In this document: piece after piece, positions 1 to 7,412 of the stretch | Numbering within the stretch: the stretch's first letter is position 1 | How the letters are laid out: the number at the start of each line of letters is the position of its first letter | NCBI RefSeq assembly: GCF_037975445.1 | Contig: NZ_CP150254.1 | Location: 1,858,001-1,922,000 of the forward strand | Source of the DNA: Peribacillus sp. FSL P2-0133 | GTDB lineage: Bacteria; Bacillota; Bacilli; Bacillales; DSM-1321 | Direction: 5' to 3' | DNA: 64,000 bases | Made by a program: the position numbers and the translations under genes | The notes under the pieces: generated by a model | The model's input: only the letters and a program-made list of their open reading frames with translations | What the model was told of the DNA's origin: nothing | Database searches by the model: none

Positions 1-413
1 CTCCCTGTGTCTATCCCAAATACGATAATCGATTCGGCAGCATCTACTGTTGCTGAAAGCGTATTGCCAGAAGGAACGGAGAATTCAACTGGACTTTCAT
101 CATTTCGATTCACGAGAACCCGAACCGATGCAGTGCTCATAGCACTATTGAATACAGAGATTGTTACGGTAGCGTCCATCAAAATTCTCGCTTTCCAAAT
201 TTCTAGACTCGGAACCTGATCGGTCAATAACAGATTACCACATGTGCTATTGCATACAATTGGTCCTGACATTTCTGTAGGTATATTTACTTTCACTTTG
301 ATTTTTTTCTCGACTATGCATTTGCATTTTTTGTGCCCACAAACTCTACATTTTTCATGCTTGCATCTGCATTTAGTGTACTTGCAATCTGAACATTTTT
401 TTTGTTTACTCAA
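1..413 (-). CDS. Ena-type endospore appendage subunit (3' end outside window)
   Basis: Reading the complementary strand from a TTG at 413, preceded by a GGGGGTGG ribosome binding site, gives an open frame running off the window edge (137 codons seen). The first ~32 residues are rich in Cys and Lys, with repeated CxxC/CxC patterns. The following ~100 residues are a beta-strand-rich domain: a VCNSTCGN start, alternating Val/Thr/Ser strands, and an ESIIVFG strand. This resembles the S-Ena appendage family (DUF3992), whose subunits stack into disulfide-linked fibres on Bacillus spores. The Cys-rich N-terminal extension would fit lateral or inter-subunit disulfide bonding. Neighbouring spore coat genes support a sporulation role. 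Family assignment is from pattern recognition only. Confidence 0.62.
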   Translation of the reverse strand, partial: MSKQKKCSDCKYTKCRCKHEKCRVCGHKKCKCIVEKKIKVKVNIPTEMSGPIVCNSTCGNLLLTDQVPSLEIWKARILMDATVTISVFNSAMSTASVRVLVNRNDESPVEFSVPSGNTLSATVDAAESIIVFGIDTG

Positions 414-478
414 ATTACTTCCACCCCCTAATTCAAGTTACTATATTTCTATTAATATACTGTACAAATTGCCTGTAC

Positions 479-690
479 TTATAACTTGAACAAGGGTTTT
501 ATGATTAAAAATGGGACTACTTTTGGTGTATTTATGGGAATCACGTTAGTTAAACAGGAAGGTTTTCCATTGTCAGGAACCGCGGTTTCTATACCGTTAA
601 AAATAACCGTTTCTTTAGTTGTATTTTCTAAATCATCCCTAACTTGAAGATATGTAAATTCATCCCCGGTGAAATATCGTGAAACAGAAA
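479..690 (-). pseudogene. start-less coding remnant, unknown protein
   Basis: The complementary strand has a frame that looks coding (about 69 codons between a TAG and the TAA at 479-481). It reads like a folded protein, with segments such as TYLQVRDDLENTT and PNTPKVVPFLIIKP-like C-terminal text. It has no ATG, GTG or TTG and no ribosome binding site. It lies between the Ena-like gene and cotD on the same strand, so it may be the 3' part of a former spore-surface gene. Function not recognised. Confidence 0.3.
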
Positions 691-769
691 TGAACTATTT
701 CCGAAAAAAAATGAACAATAGAACAACCTACTATGTAGATAAGGGCAAATAAGCCCTTTAAAGTACTAA

Positions 770-1174
770 TTAATATCCAAAATACCTGGGAGGGCAGCAT
801 GGATTGTGCGTTGGCTTTCCACATATCAGGTGTTGTGTATAACATTCGTTCACCACGGATTGAGTGTGAGGAAAGTAATGCTTATACGTGTTTACATGTT
901 TATTGACAGTTGTAGTATGTGATGGATGAACGACAGGAATTACTGTGTTCGATACGTTCGTATTAATATATTGCTGTGTTGGAGAGACTTGCGCTGGAGC
1001 AACTTGAGTAGGAAGTGTTTGCGCGGGGCAATGTTGTACTGGAGACGTAGGCATTGGACTAAAGGCTCCCATAACGTTGGAGTGTTTACCAGTTGATGCG
1101 CCCATTACTCCAGGTGCGTTCCCGAACGCTCCCATTACATGGGGGTTATTTCCTCCAATATTACGAAAAAACAT
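770..1174 (-). CDS. cotD: spore coat protein, CotD family
   Basis: This 134-residue protein has the CotD composition. A low-complexity N-terminal part (GAFGNAPGVMGA, repeated NVMGAF/GVMGA units, Pro/Gln/Thr spacer) is followed by a His-rich core, with VIPVVHPSHTTTVNKH and NTYKHYFPHTQS matching the conserved CotD text (IVHP..TTNVNHQ, HYFPHT). The C-terminus has Cys residues (CGKP, NPCCPP). CotD is an inner-coat structural protein made in the mother cell. AAAGGATG lies 10 bp before the ATG. A good sigma-K -10/-35 lies upstream, consistent with late mother-cell expression. The N-terminal MGAF repeats are longer than in B. subtilis CotD. Confidence 0.85.
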   Translation of the reverse strand: MFFRNIGGNNPHVMGAFGNAPGVMGASTGKHSNVMGAFSPMPTSPVQHCPAQTLPTQVAPAQVSPTQQYINTNVSNTVIPVVHPSHTTTVNKHVNTYKHYFPHTQSVVNECYTQHLICGKPTHNPCCPPRYFGY

Positions 1175-1212
1175 TTATAATACATCCTTTCATTAAGATT
1201 TCATTACACTTG

Positions 1213-1240
1213 TAGTTTATGAAAAAAATGGTAGGTTTGT
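1213..1240 (-). promoter_or_regulatory. sigma-K promoter of cotD
   Basis: On the minus strand CATAAACTA matches the sigma-K -10 consensus CATAnnnTA. The -35 AC lies 17 bp upstream. It sits about 40 bp before the cotD start. Confidence 0.6.
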
Positions 1241-1402
1241 ACTATTGAAAAAGCCTTTTAAGACAAGAATAGGCATAGAACATATGTTGCAATCAAAGTC
1301 GTCTCATTGGGCGGCTTTTTATTATGTATACATCCTAGGCATACAGAGAGTTAAAGAGAATTTTTATGTTAAGGGGGGACCTGAACATTTTAGGAAATGG
1401 AC

Positions 1403-1618
1403 ATGCCACAACGATTAGATAATCATGAATAACGTATAACGAATTTAGAAACTAACTACAGCGAGGTCATTAAGGAAATATCTTAAACAAGGGATCAGAT
1501 TGAATCTCCATTCACTGATATGGATTTAAATTTAAGGTTATGGCCCGGTGCATTTGTTGGCCTTAGTGGGACCGGATTTTATGAGTTAGTTACCAAAAGA
1601 GAAGGAACTTCAAAATAA
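1403..1618 (+). pseudogene. decayed XhlA/holin-like phage lysis protein
   Basis: A single frame from ATG 1403 to TAA 1618 (71 codons) reads as an N-terminal helical part with RITNLETNYSEVIKEIS, typical of XhlA-type phage lysis helpers. The C-terminus contains a short hydrophobic stretch (LWPGAFVGLSGTGFYEL). Two in-frame TAA codons interrupt it. It directly precedes the broken endolysin gene, in the normal order of a phage lysis cassette. With that gene it marks an older, mostly lost prophage left of the main one. Confidence 0.5.
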
Positions 1619-1674
1619 GCTGCCCATTGGGTGGCTTTTTCTTATTAATTTCAATTAAAAATATGGGTTCTGGT

Positions 1675-2501
1675 ATGAATTCAGTGGTGAAAGCATCAAC
1701 CTTAGAAATGATTAAGCGTGCCTATAAAGAAGGTATTTACGCACAAATCAGCGCTGGTTATCGCTCCATGGAAGAACAGGCGGCTTTATTTGGCCAAGGT
1801 CGTTTTTATAGCTACAAAGGTAAAAATTATAGCAATCTAGCCAAGCCAAAGGTGACAAACGCTAAGCCAGGACAATCATTCCATAACTTTGGAGTAGCAA
1901 TTGACTTTTTTCTTGTCAGTGAGGACGTAAAAACCATTGTGGGCTATTAACTCTAAATGGAAACGAGTAGCTGTTATTGGTAAAGAATTAGGGTTTAAAT
2001 GGGGTGGAGGATTGGACAGGTTTTAAAGATTATCCTCACTTGGAAATGACGGGTGGCTTATACTATTCACAGAAGAATGCAGGCAAAAAACCTAGTCTTT
2101 CTTTGAAATTCAAGATAGAAAACGTAACCGTTATTACTGTACCTCCTAAGACTGAAGTGGCTTCAAAGGTTAGTAAAGAGCCTTCCAAGAACAAATGGGA
2201 TAACACTATTTTTTCTATTCAAAAAACGTTAAACAGCCGTTATAAAGCTGGTCTTGTTGTGGATGGTAGATGGGGAGCTAAAACTAAGGCTGCAATTGTC
2301 ACTGTCCAAAAAGGTGCAAAAGGGAATCTTACATGGATCCTACAGTCTGCACTTTATTTGGAAGGATTTAACCCTGGCTCATTTGATTCTATATTCGGAA
2401 AAGGTACTGAATCAGCATTATCTAAATTCCAGAAAGCTAAAAAGATAACTGCAGATAAGAAGGCAGGTAAAGCAACTTTCACTAAATTGCTTGCTGCATA
2501 A
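1675..2501 (+). pseudogene. frameshifted phage endolysin, M15 (VanY/CwlK-like) peptidase with PG-binding domain
   Basis: Three frames join into one endolysin. Frame one carries the M15 zinc peptidase core: SAGYRSMEEQAALFGQGR, then SFHNFGVAIDFFL (His and Asp ligands). At about 1939 a loss of 2 bases moves the text to a second frame (WAINSKWKRVAVIGKELGFKW). An extra G at about 2006 moves it to a third (DWTGFKDYPHLEM, the last His ligand). That frame continues into a PG-binding domain with VDGRWGAKTKAA and FGKGTESALSKFQ and ends at 2501. Both shifts restore family-like text, so the gene is recently broken (or the assembly has two indels). No good ribosome binding site is seen and the N-terminus looks replaced. 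Such enzymes cut L-Ala-D-Glu or similar bonds during phage lysis. Confidence 0.8.
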
Positions 2502-2502
2502 T

Positions 2503-2537
2503 AAAAAGCCTTTACTCGCTTTGAGTAGGGCTTTTTA
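2503..2537 (+). terminator. rho-independent terminator after the endolysin remnant
   Basis: The hairpin AAAAAGCC...ACTC/GAGT...GGCTTTTT with a T tract starts immediately after the stop codon. Confidence 0.75.
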
Positions 2538-2613
2538 TTTATAGCTCTGTTTAAAGTACATTCACTTAACAGGTGCATATGATAATGTTATAAACTGTGA
2601 AGGGTTGAGAAAA

Positions 2614-3195
2614 ATGTACTATGTTCCTTATATCCATACCTATCAATATCAAAATCCTTATTATGTTAATGTACCAATGTATAACTATGTAAGAAATCCT
2701 GATTATTGGAGTGTTAATAATGCTAACCAATTGGGTTTTTTACAATCATCTAACGGAAGAAATAATATTGAGGTAAAAGATTATGGACCAAAACCATTTG
2801 TAGTGAATATCAATGAAGATACGAAACAAAACACTACCTACCGTACCGCTTTATGGACAGGAAAACATTTGCAAGTTACACTGATGAGTCTTAAAGTTGG
2901 TGAAGATATTGGTTTAGAAATTCACCCTAACGTTGACCAATTTTTACGTATTGAACAAGGTCAGGGGGTTGTTCAAATGGGTAATAGACAGGATAACTTA
3001 AACTTTGTAAGAAACGTTTATGATGATTATGCAATAATGATACCTGCTGGCACATGGCATAATGTAACCAATACAGGTAATATTCCTCTAAAACTTTATT
3101 CGATATATGCACCTCCTAACCATCCATTTGGCACTGTTCATGTTACCAAAGCAGATGCATTGGCTTCGGAAGAAGGGCATCGGATATGGCAATAG
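2614..3195 (+). CDS. cupin-domain protein, possibly spore-associated
   Basis: This 193-residue protein has a Tyr/Asn/Pro-rich N-terminal ~40 residues (PYIHTYQYQNPYYVNVPMYN) followed by a complete cupin fold. Motif 1 is GEDIGLEIHPNVDQFLRIEQG and motif 2 is PAGTWHNVTNTG, ending with a C-terminal EEGH. The His/Glu/Gln/His metal-site pattern is largely present, so it may bind a metal. The Tyr-rich leader is like those of Bacillus spore-surface proteins, and the neighbours are coat genes, but this is inference. ATG 2614 is preferred over TTG 2605 because GAAGGG (2599-2604) is then spaced 9 bases away. No enzymatic reaction can be assigned. Confidence 0.75.
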   Translation: MYYVPYIHTYQYQNPYYVNVPMYNYVRNPDYWSVNNANQLGFLQSSNGRNNIEVKDYGPKPFVVNINEDTKQNTTYRTALWTGKHLQVTLMSLKVGEDIGLEIHPNVDQFLRIEQGQGVVQMGNRQDNLNFVRNVYDDYAIMIPAGTWHNVTNTGNIPLKLYSIYAPPNHPFGTVHVTKADALASEEGHRIWQ

Positions 3196-3395
3196 ATTAA
3201 TCCTAAAAAAATACCCTTCTCCTTAACTTTGAGTATATTCTTCAGTGATATCATTAGTGTAATCGTTAAGGATTAATAAAAGTCCTTTTCGAATCGAGTG
3301 GGGCTCAATTTTTTTATAGAGAGAGTTTAGGTTAATTAGAAAATGAATGGAAAAAGTATAATTATGGTGCAGACTACACATGGTACCTCCATCAT

Positions 3396-3430
3396 AAAAA
3401 GTCCTTCTCTTAGTGAGAGGGGCTTTTCTT
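3396..3430. terminator. bidirectional-looking hairpin terminator
   Basis: AAAAAGTCC-TTCTC-ttagt-GAGAG-GGGCTTTT forms a stem with A and T tracts at either side. It lies between the cupin gene and the HIRAN remnant. Confidence 0.6.
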
Positions 3431-3674
3431 ATTGAACCTTATTTATTTTAATCCTAATTTGTGACCATTCATCAGGGGAGGGGGTTTCAATATCTAACCT
3501 TGAAATTTTAGCATCATAAGGTGCATTGCTATCAATCATTTTACAAAATTCTTTTGAATAATACTTAGGAACATACCATAATTTCATGACTATAAATAGC
3601 ACTTCTACTGCGTATTCGTCATATATATTTTCTTCATCTTTTTTTAGTTCAATTGAATCACCTATTTTTAACAG
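3429..3674 (-). pseudogene. truncated HIRAN-domain gene remnant
   Basis: On the minus strand an open frame ends at TAA 3429-3431 and reads IGDSIELKKDEENIYDEYAV, then LWYVPKYYSKEF. This matches the HIRAN-domain pattern (G..L.L..EP.N.YD..A..V, then YVP). No start is visible. At about 3675 it abuts an endolysin 3' scrap, so the 5' part has been removed by a rearrangement. HIRAN domains bind DNA ends and occur in phage and defence genes. Confidence 0.5.
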
Positions 3675-3691
3675 GTTTTTGACAATCTCCA

Positions 3692-3739
3692 GATAAGAAA
3701 GCAGGAAAAGCTACTTTCACTGAATTGCTTGCTGGATAA
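3692..3739 (+). pseudogene. 3' scrap of a second endolysin copy
   Basis: Sixteen codons (DKKAGKATFTELLAG) repeat the extreme C-terminus of the endolysin at 2454-2501 (DKKAGKATFTKLLAA) with synonymous differences. A C-rich/G-rich hairpin follows (3745-3775). It is a second diverged copy, not a perfect duplication, probably left by deletion of another lysis cassette. Confidence 0.7.
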
Positions 3740-3993
3740 TTGACTATCCTTCTCCTTAATCGGGAAGGAGTCTTTCTCTGTCCTTTATAATGCCAGTATA
3801 CCGACTGTATCAAAGACCGCTAAGTGTTTTAGTATATCACGTCAAAAAAGCCTTATTTCATCACTATTAGTAAAAAAATCAGACCTTTTATTTTTTGATT
3901 ATAATCTTCTCTAATGAACCTTTTTATTTCCTTTTACATACATTATCTAAGCAAACAGCCCAAAGTCTTTCGGTAAGTCCAGGAGGGATTCGT

Positions 3994-4407
3994 ATGAGAA
4001 AAAATTTCAAGCAATACGGTCAAACTCTCCATTTGGTTGGAGGGAACTTAGTATATATTTCTAATATGATTTATCCTATTTATTCAAATGGAACTATTTC
4101 TAATTATCAACAATACTGTTTGGATATAAAAAATGCAATAAGTGTTAGTCAAAGCAGTATACAATCTCTTGAGACAATTTCTCCTCCGTATATTTTAGAA
4201 ACGGAACATGGATTATTGATCAAAGCATTTAAAGATATATTAATTTGTCTAAACAGTTTAATACTAAGAATTAAAAGTGTAACACCCGCAGAAATAAAAG
4301 AAGCTGATATTATGAATGAAATTTCTATATTAAAAGTGATTCAACAGGAATTAACTGAAACTACACTGGGTTTGATTGAAAAGCTAAATTCACAAACAAG
4401 AAGGTGA
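3994..4407 (+). CDS. helical protein of unknown function
   Basis: ATG 3994 is chosen because AGGAGGG lies 6 bases upstream, giving 137 residues. The protein is mainly helical with no signal peptide and no Cys. Heptad-like Leu/Ile spacing runs through residues 40-130 (KNAISVSQSSIQSLETI, LIKAFKDILICLNSLI). The next gene starts 6 bases after its stop and a third small gene follows, so the three probably form one unit. Similar helical genes occur near Bacillus spore or stress loci, but no family is recognised. Confidence 0.6.
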   Translation: MRKNFKQYGQTLHLVGGNLVYISNMIYPIYSNGTISNYQQYCLDIKNAISVSQSSIQSLETISPPYILETEHGLLIKAFKDILICLNSLILRIKSVTPAEIKEADIMNEISILKVIQQELTETTLGLIEKLNSQTRR

Positions 4408-4413
4408 GATGTT

Positions 4414-4929
4414 TTGAACCAAGGACCTGATGAAAATAATATATTGTATTCCTTACCTACTAATACTGCGGATAAGATTGATTTTTTTGGTGAAATGATT
4501 GTAAACATAGGGAATCTTATCACTGTTATCGGGATTGCTGTAGAGGCCCAAGAAGTTGAAGAGGTTGAAGAAGTTGAAGAGGGAGTAGGAGTAGGAGAAG
4601 GAGAAGGAGCTACTAAGAATCCAAATACCACCAATTCAGGATCAGATTCTAATGCAGGCTTTATATTATCATTGATTGGGGCCATATTGGTGACTATTGG
4701 AGACATGGTATCTACAGGATCTACTGCACTCGCAATTGAACAAACAGCTTTATTAGAGAAAAAAGCAGAACAAGAAGCAAAGGAACAAAGTAGAAAAATT
4801 AAAAAAATGGAAAAACAAATAGATTCATTACATCAGGATATGAAATCTTTATTTTTTATTACCGAATCTCTAAAAAGAGAAGTGATCTTCTTACAAAATT
4901 TTATTTATCCCCATTTTCACCAACAGTGA
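4414..4929 (+). CDS. membrane-associated coiled-coil protein, unknown
   Basis: A TTG start with AAGGTGAG 7 bases upstream gives 171 residues. Two hydrophobic segments (GEMIVNIGNLITVIGIAVEA, ~26-45; FILSLIGAILVTIGDMV, ~75-91) flank a low-complexity acidic loop built of EVE repeats then GVGVGEGEG. A charged coiled coil (~105-150) follows. The EVE/GEG stretch reflects short DNA repeats (gttgaa/gaagtt and gga) and probably varies in length by slippage. It follows the preceding helical gene closely. Function unknown. Confidence 0.6.
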   Translation: MNQGPDENNILYSLPTNTADKIDFFGEMIVNIGNLITVIGIAVEAQEVEEVEEVEEGVGVGEGEGATKNPNTTNSGSDSNAGFILSLIGAILVTIGDMVSTGSTALAIEQTALLEKKAEQEAKEQSRKIKKMEKQIDSLHQDMKSLFFITESLKREVIFLQNFIYPHFHQQ

Positions 4930-4977
4930 ATTTTGCAGTTATGAATATTAAATTCAATAGGCCGGAGGCAATAATAT

Positions 4978-5127
4978 ATGAATAACGATATTTCCTAGAT
5001 TGAAGAAGCAAAAAACACCTTAATAGGAAGGTTGTTTACACTAGGAAGCTCTGTTTTATTTCTTATTGGTTCATTTATTGCAGTGGTAGTAGCCTTTCAA
5101 GCATATAATAAACTTATCCATATTTAA
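4978..5127 (+). pseudogene. small one-TM protein with an early nonsense codon
   Basis: GGAGG precedes ATG 4978. The frame (49 codons plus stop) has a TAG at codon 7, then continues as an amphipathic stretch and one strong membrane segment (LGSSVLFLIGSFIAVVVAF) to TAA 5127. The ribosome binding site, length and intact downstream frame argue for a recently inactivated third member of the 3994-5127 gene group. Alternatively, translation could restart further in. Confidence 0.5.
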
Positions 5128-5272
5128 TAAATGTTTTATGATGTATAATTTCACAATTAACTAGTAAGAATTGGCGCATTGCTAATGTTTATGCAAACAT
5201 AAATCCCGGTTTTTAAATAAGAATATCTTTACAATTTACATTCGTTTTGCCCTTAGTCACTAACTTTTTTTC

Positions 5273-5620
5273 TCAATAAGTGTAGTATGAATAAAAATCT
5301 GGATATGGAGCATATCCGGGGTATCCATATTCACCGTATCCACCATAAAAGGGCTCTGAAAGAAATGCTCCACCAGCAAGCCCCCCTGCGAAAGGAAATC
5401 CATAGCTAATACCAATACCACCATAATCTCCAATGGGACCAACAACACCAATGGGACCAACACCACCAATGGGACCAACACCACCAATGGGACCAACATG
5501 TCCAACACCACCAATGTGTCCAACACCACCAATGTGTCCAACCCCTCCAATGGGACCAATACCACCTACAGTAATTCTCCTTAAATCAACTATATTTATA
5601 CCTGCATTTAATTCACACAT
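5273..5620 (-). CDS. Gly-rich spore-coat-like protein with GPIGGV/GHIGGV repeats
   Basis: This 115-residue protein has a short N-terminus (MCELNAGINIVDLRR). A run of about nine 6-residue units (G-P/H-I/V-G-G-V) follows, then a Gly/Phe core (FPFAGGLAGGAF, FYGGYGEYGYPGYAPYPD) and a Tyr-rich tail YYTY. The paralogue at 5849-6127 shares the NDLRR-like start, the FPF-GGLA-GA-L core and the tail, but lacks the hexapeptide array. GAGGAGGGG precedes the ATG and a sigma-K promoter precedes that, so late mother-cell expression and a spore-surface structural role are likely. Repeat units are near-identical at DNA level. Confidence 0.7.
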   Translation of the reverse strand: MCELNAGINIVDLRRITVGGIGPIGGVGHIGGVGHIGGVGHVGPIGGVGPIGGVGPIGVVGPIGDYGGIGISYGFPFAGGLAGGAFLSEPFYGGYGEYGYPGYAPYPDFYSYYTY

Positions 5621-5655
5621 TTCAAGTAACCCCTCCTCTATTTTTTAATTTGATT

Positions 5656-5682
5656 TAGAATATGCAAAGATAAGGAAGAAGT
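5656..5682 (-). promoter_or_regulatory. sigma-K promoter of the GPIGGV-repeat protein gene
   Basis: Minus-strand CATATTCTA (-10, CATAnnnTA) with AC 16 bp upstream (-35). The surrounding ~60 bp are similar to the promoter region of the paralogue at 6161-6187. Confidence 0.6.
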
Positions 5683-5848
5683 TTAGGTTATTACCTAGGA
5701 ATATCAACATTTTTTATGTTTTATATTTCCTGTTATGAACCACATTTACCACATTTACAATACCCCTCTCTATGTGAGAAGGGCTTTTAAAGTAGATTAT
5801 CTTTACAAGTCCATATTCGCTCTTGTTCTTAGTCACTAACTTTTTTTC

Positions 5849-6127
5849 TCAATAAGAGTAGTATAAATATGAGTCTGGATATGGTGCATAACCTGGATAT
5901 CCATATCCATATCCATCATATCCATAATATCCTCCATAGCCGCCATAAAAAGGTCCTGCAAGCAAAGCTCCAGCAGCAAGACCACCTAAAAAAGGAAATC
6001 CAAAACCAAATGGTCTCCCAAACCCAAAAGGCCTTCCAAAACCTCCAAAGTGACCTCCACCACCAAAACCAATACGTCTTCTTAAATCGTTTAAATTTAT
6101 ATCTTCATCTGTGTATATATCATGCAT
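5849..6127 (-). CDS. Gly/Tyr/Phe-rich spore-coat-like protein
   Basis: This 92-residue paralogue of the upstream-repeat protein has an NDLRRRIGFGGGG start, GRPFGFGRPFGFGFPF repeats, the hydrophobic centre LGGLAAGALLAGPFYGG and a tail rich in YGY ending YYSY. There are no Cys residues. GAGGAGG precedes the ATG. Composition is typical of small Bacillus coat/crust proteins; the specific family is not identified. The two genes with their promoters form a tandem duplication. Confidence 0.7.
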   Translation of the reverse strand: MHDIYTDEDINLNDLRRRIGFGGGGHFGGFGRPFGFGRPFGFGFPFLGGLAAGALLAGPFYGGYGGYYGYDGYGYGYPGYAPYPDSYLYYSY

Positions 6128-6159
6128 TTTTTGCGATTCCTCCTCTATTCTTTATTGAT

Positions 6160-6282
6160 TTAGAGTATGCAAAGAAAAGGAGGATGTTTAGGTTCATACC
6201 TAGGAATATGTACTGGGAAACTTCTACTCTGTAAAAATCTCGTTCCTTTTGAATGTAAGTAAACCTTGATGTTTATGTTCAT
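6160..6282 (-). pseudogene. truncated paralogue of the 46632-46886 gene
   Basis: The minus-strand ATG at 6282 opens a 40-codon frame. Its first ~24 residues (MNINIKVYLHSKGTRFLQS..SFPV) match the start of the small gene at 46632-46886 (MNINIKVYLHAKGTNFLQS). After SFPV the match stops and the frame runs into the promoter of the coat-like gene. This is a 5' fragment fused to foreign DNA. Confidence 0.6.
6161..6187 (-). promoter_or_regulatory. sigma-K promoter of the second Gly-rich coat-like gene
   Basis: Minus-strand CATACTCTA (-10) with AC 16 bp upstream (-35). It overlaps the C-terminal codons of the truncated gene at 6160-6282. Confidence 0.6.
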
Positions 6283-6297
6283 TGTTTTTCCTCACAA

Positions 6298-6486
6298 TTA
6301 ATAACTAATTGCTTTAATTTCTACGTGATCTATTTCCTTAATCATATTACTCGGGAATGAAGGAACTCCTAGGTCAATGCTACTATTATTGCCGGATTGA
6401 ACAGTAGTGGAGTCGTCAGAGATGCGTATTAATGCACCTGAAAATTTATTATCTTCTGCTGCAACCTGAATATCTGTCGCATCCAT
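6298..6486 (-). CDS. small hypothetical protein (possibly a 3' remnant)
   Basis: This 62-codon frame has a balanced composition (DDSTTVQSGNNSSIDLGVP, EIDHVEIKAISY). AAAGGTG lies only about 2 bases before the ATG. A neighbouring frame upstream also looks coding (GSVNVTDLFTTK), which suggests a longer gene broken by a frameshift at about 6490. Product not recognised. Confidence 0.35.
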   Translation of the reverse strand: MDATDIQVAAEDNKFSGALIRISDDSTTVQSGNNSSIDLGVPSFPSNMIKEIDHVEIKAISY

Positions 6487-6792
6487 ATCACCTTTGTTGT
6501 GAATAAATCGGTTACATTAACGCTTCCACCCCAAAAAGTAAATCATAGTGATGAAGAATTTCAATATAATATTTGGAAATTATATGATTTAAGGTCATGA
6601 TAAAAAGAGGAACTTATGGATAAAGGAGGAAGTGTGTATCATAATTTAATGATTTTCTTTTCCCTGTATTAAATAGATTCCTTTATTCTCCAATTTATAA
6701 TCGTAAAAACCCCCTTTTTTATAACCGGCAGTCTTTTGGTGAGCAATAGCAACTTTAGTTATTTTAATTAGTTATCTTATATATTTTTATAC

Positions 6793-6912
6793 GATTAAAA
6801 CTGTTCAACGTTTAATGAAGAAACTTGAAGACCTTGGCATGATCCGCCAAGTACCCATGAAGAGAAAAAAGGATATGATGCAAACAGTCAACGCCATCAT
6901 TATCAGCCTGTG
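6793..6912 (+). pseudogene. winged-helix replication/regulator remnant
   Basis: The frame reads IKTVQRLMKKLEDLGMIRQ followed by a basic stretch (PMKRKKD). This is typical of the recognition helix and wing of phage or plasmid helix-turn-helix replication proteins. No start is present and the frame is lost after NAIII. A 7-bp inverted repeat (GGACCCT/AGGGTCC, 6935-6953) lies just downstream. Confidence 0.4.
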
Positions 6913-6968
6913 AAAGATAAAATGTCCGGCAAGGACCCTGTGAAAGGGTCCAAGAAGTGTCCGGCCAA

Positions 6969-7379
6969 TTATTTTAATCTGTTATATTCCTCATCTGTTA
7001 CTGGTTCCAACCATTCCGGCGTACCTGCAGTAATTGCAATGTGTTCAAACCAGCTGTCTTTTGTAGCACCATGCCAGTGTTTTACACCATCATGGGTGAC
7101 AATAACATCACCGGCTTTTAAGAATTGAGCAGGTTTTCCTTCTTCTTGATACCAACCTTCGCCACCAGTTACTAATAAAAGTTGAAACCCATTACGATGA
7201 ATATGCCAGTTATTTCTACATCCTGGTTCAAAGGTTACATTCCCAACACCAACATTTACTTTAGGATCTGCAATTAATGTCTTAAGATAACTTTGTCCGA
7301 CAAAAAATTGAGCATATGCTTCATTTTTTTCACCCACTGGGAAAATAACGCCATTTTTTACTTCTTCATGTTTTGCCAT
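6969..7379 (-). CDS. cupin-domain protein
   Basis: This 136-residue single-domain cupin is of the type often annotated near carboxymuconolactone decarboxylases. Motif 1 is FEPGCRNNWHIHRNGFQLLLV with the two metal His residues in HIH. Motif 2 is AGDVIVTHDGVKHWHGA with the last His. GGAGG precedes the ATG. A 19-bp palindrome sits in the promoter, so the gene is probably controlled by a dimeric repressor encoded elsewhere. Together with the SDR gene on the same strand it may belong to a small stress or aldehyde/quinone-response group. The actual substrate is unknown. Confidence 0.8.
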   Translation of the reverse strand: MAKHEEVKNGVIFPVGEKNEAYAQFFVGQSYLKTLIADPKVNVGVGNVTFEPGCRNNWHIHRNGFQLLLVTGGEGWYQEEGKPAQFLKAGDVIVTHDGVKHWHGATKDSWFEHIAITAGTPEWLEPVTDEEYNRLK

Positions 7380-7412
7380 TTTACTGCCTCCAATAACTTC
7401 ATTTTTTTATTA

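Noticed and set aside
244-489. Plus-strand frame of 81 codons with hydrophobic, Cys/His-rich text
   Set aside because: It is antisense to the Ena-like gene, has no ribosome binding site, and its composition mirrors the Lys/Cys-rich opposite strand.
2540-2575. AGCTCTGTTTAAAGTACATT resembling a cassette left end
   Set aside because: Only the first ~12 bases are similar, the conserved inner sequence is absent and no matching right end is nearby.
5433-5648. Plus-strand Pro/Met repeat protein (GPTPPM units)
   Set aside because: It is the complement of the Gly-rich repeat gene, which has the ribosome binding site and sigma-K promoter on the other strand.
6920-6967. Repeated TGTCCGGC flanking a 7-bp hairpin, considered as an IS end
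   Set aside because: Only 8 bp long with no transposase or target duplication. Probably a local hairpin or terminator relic.
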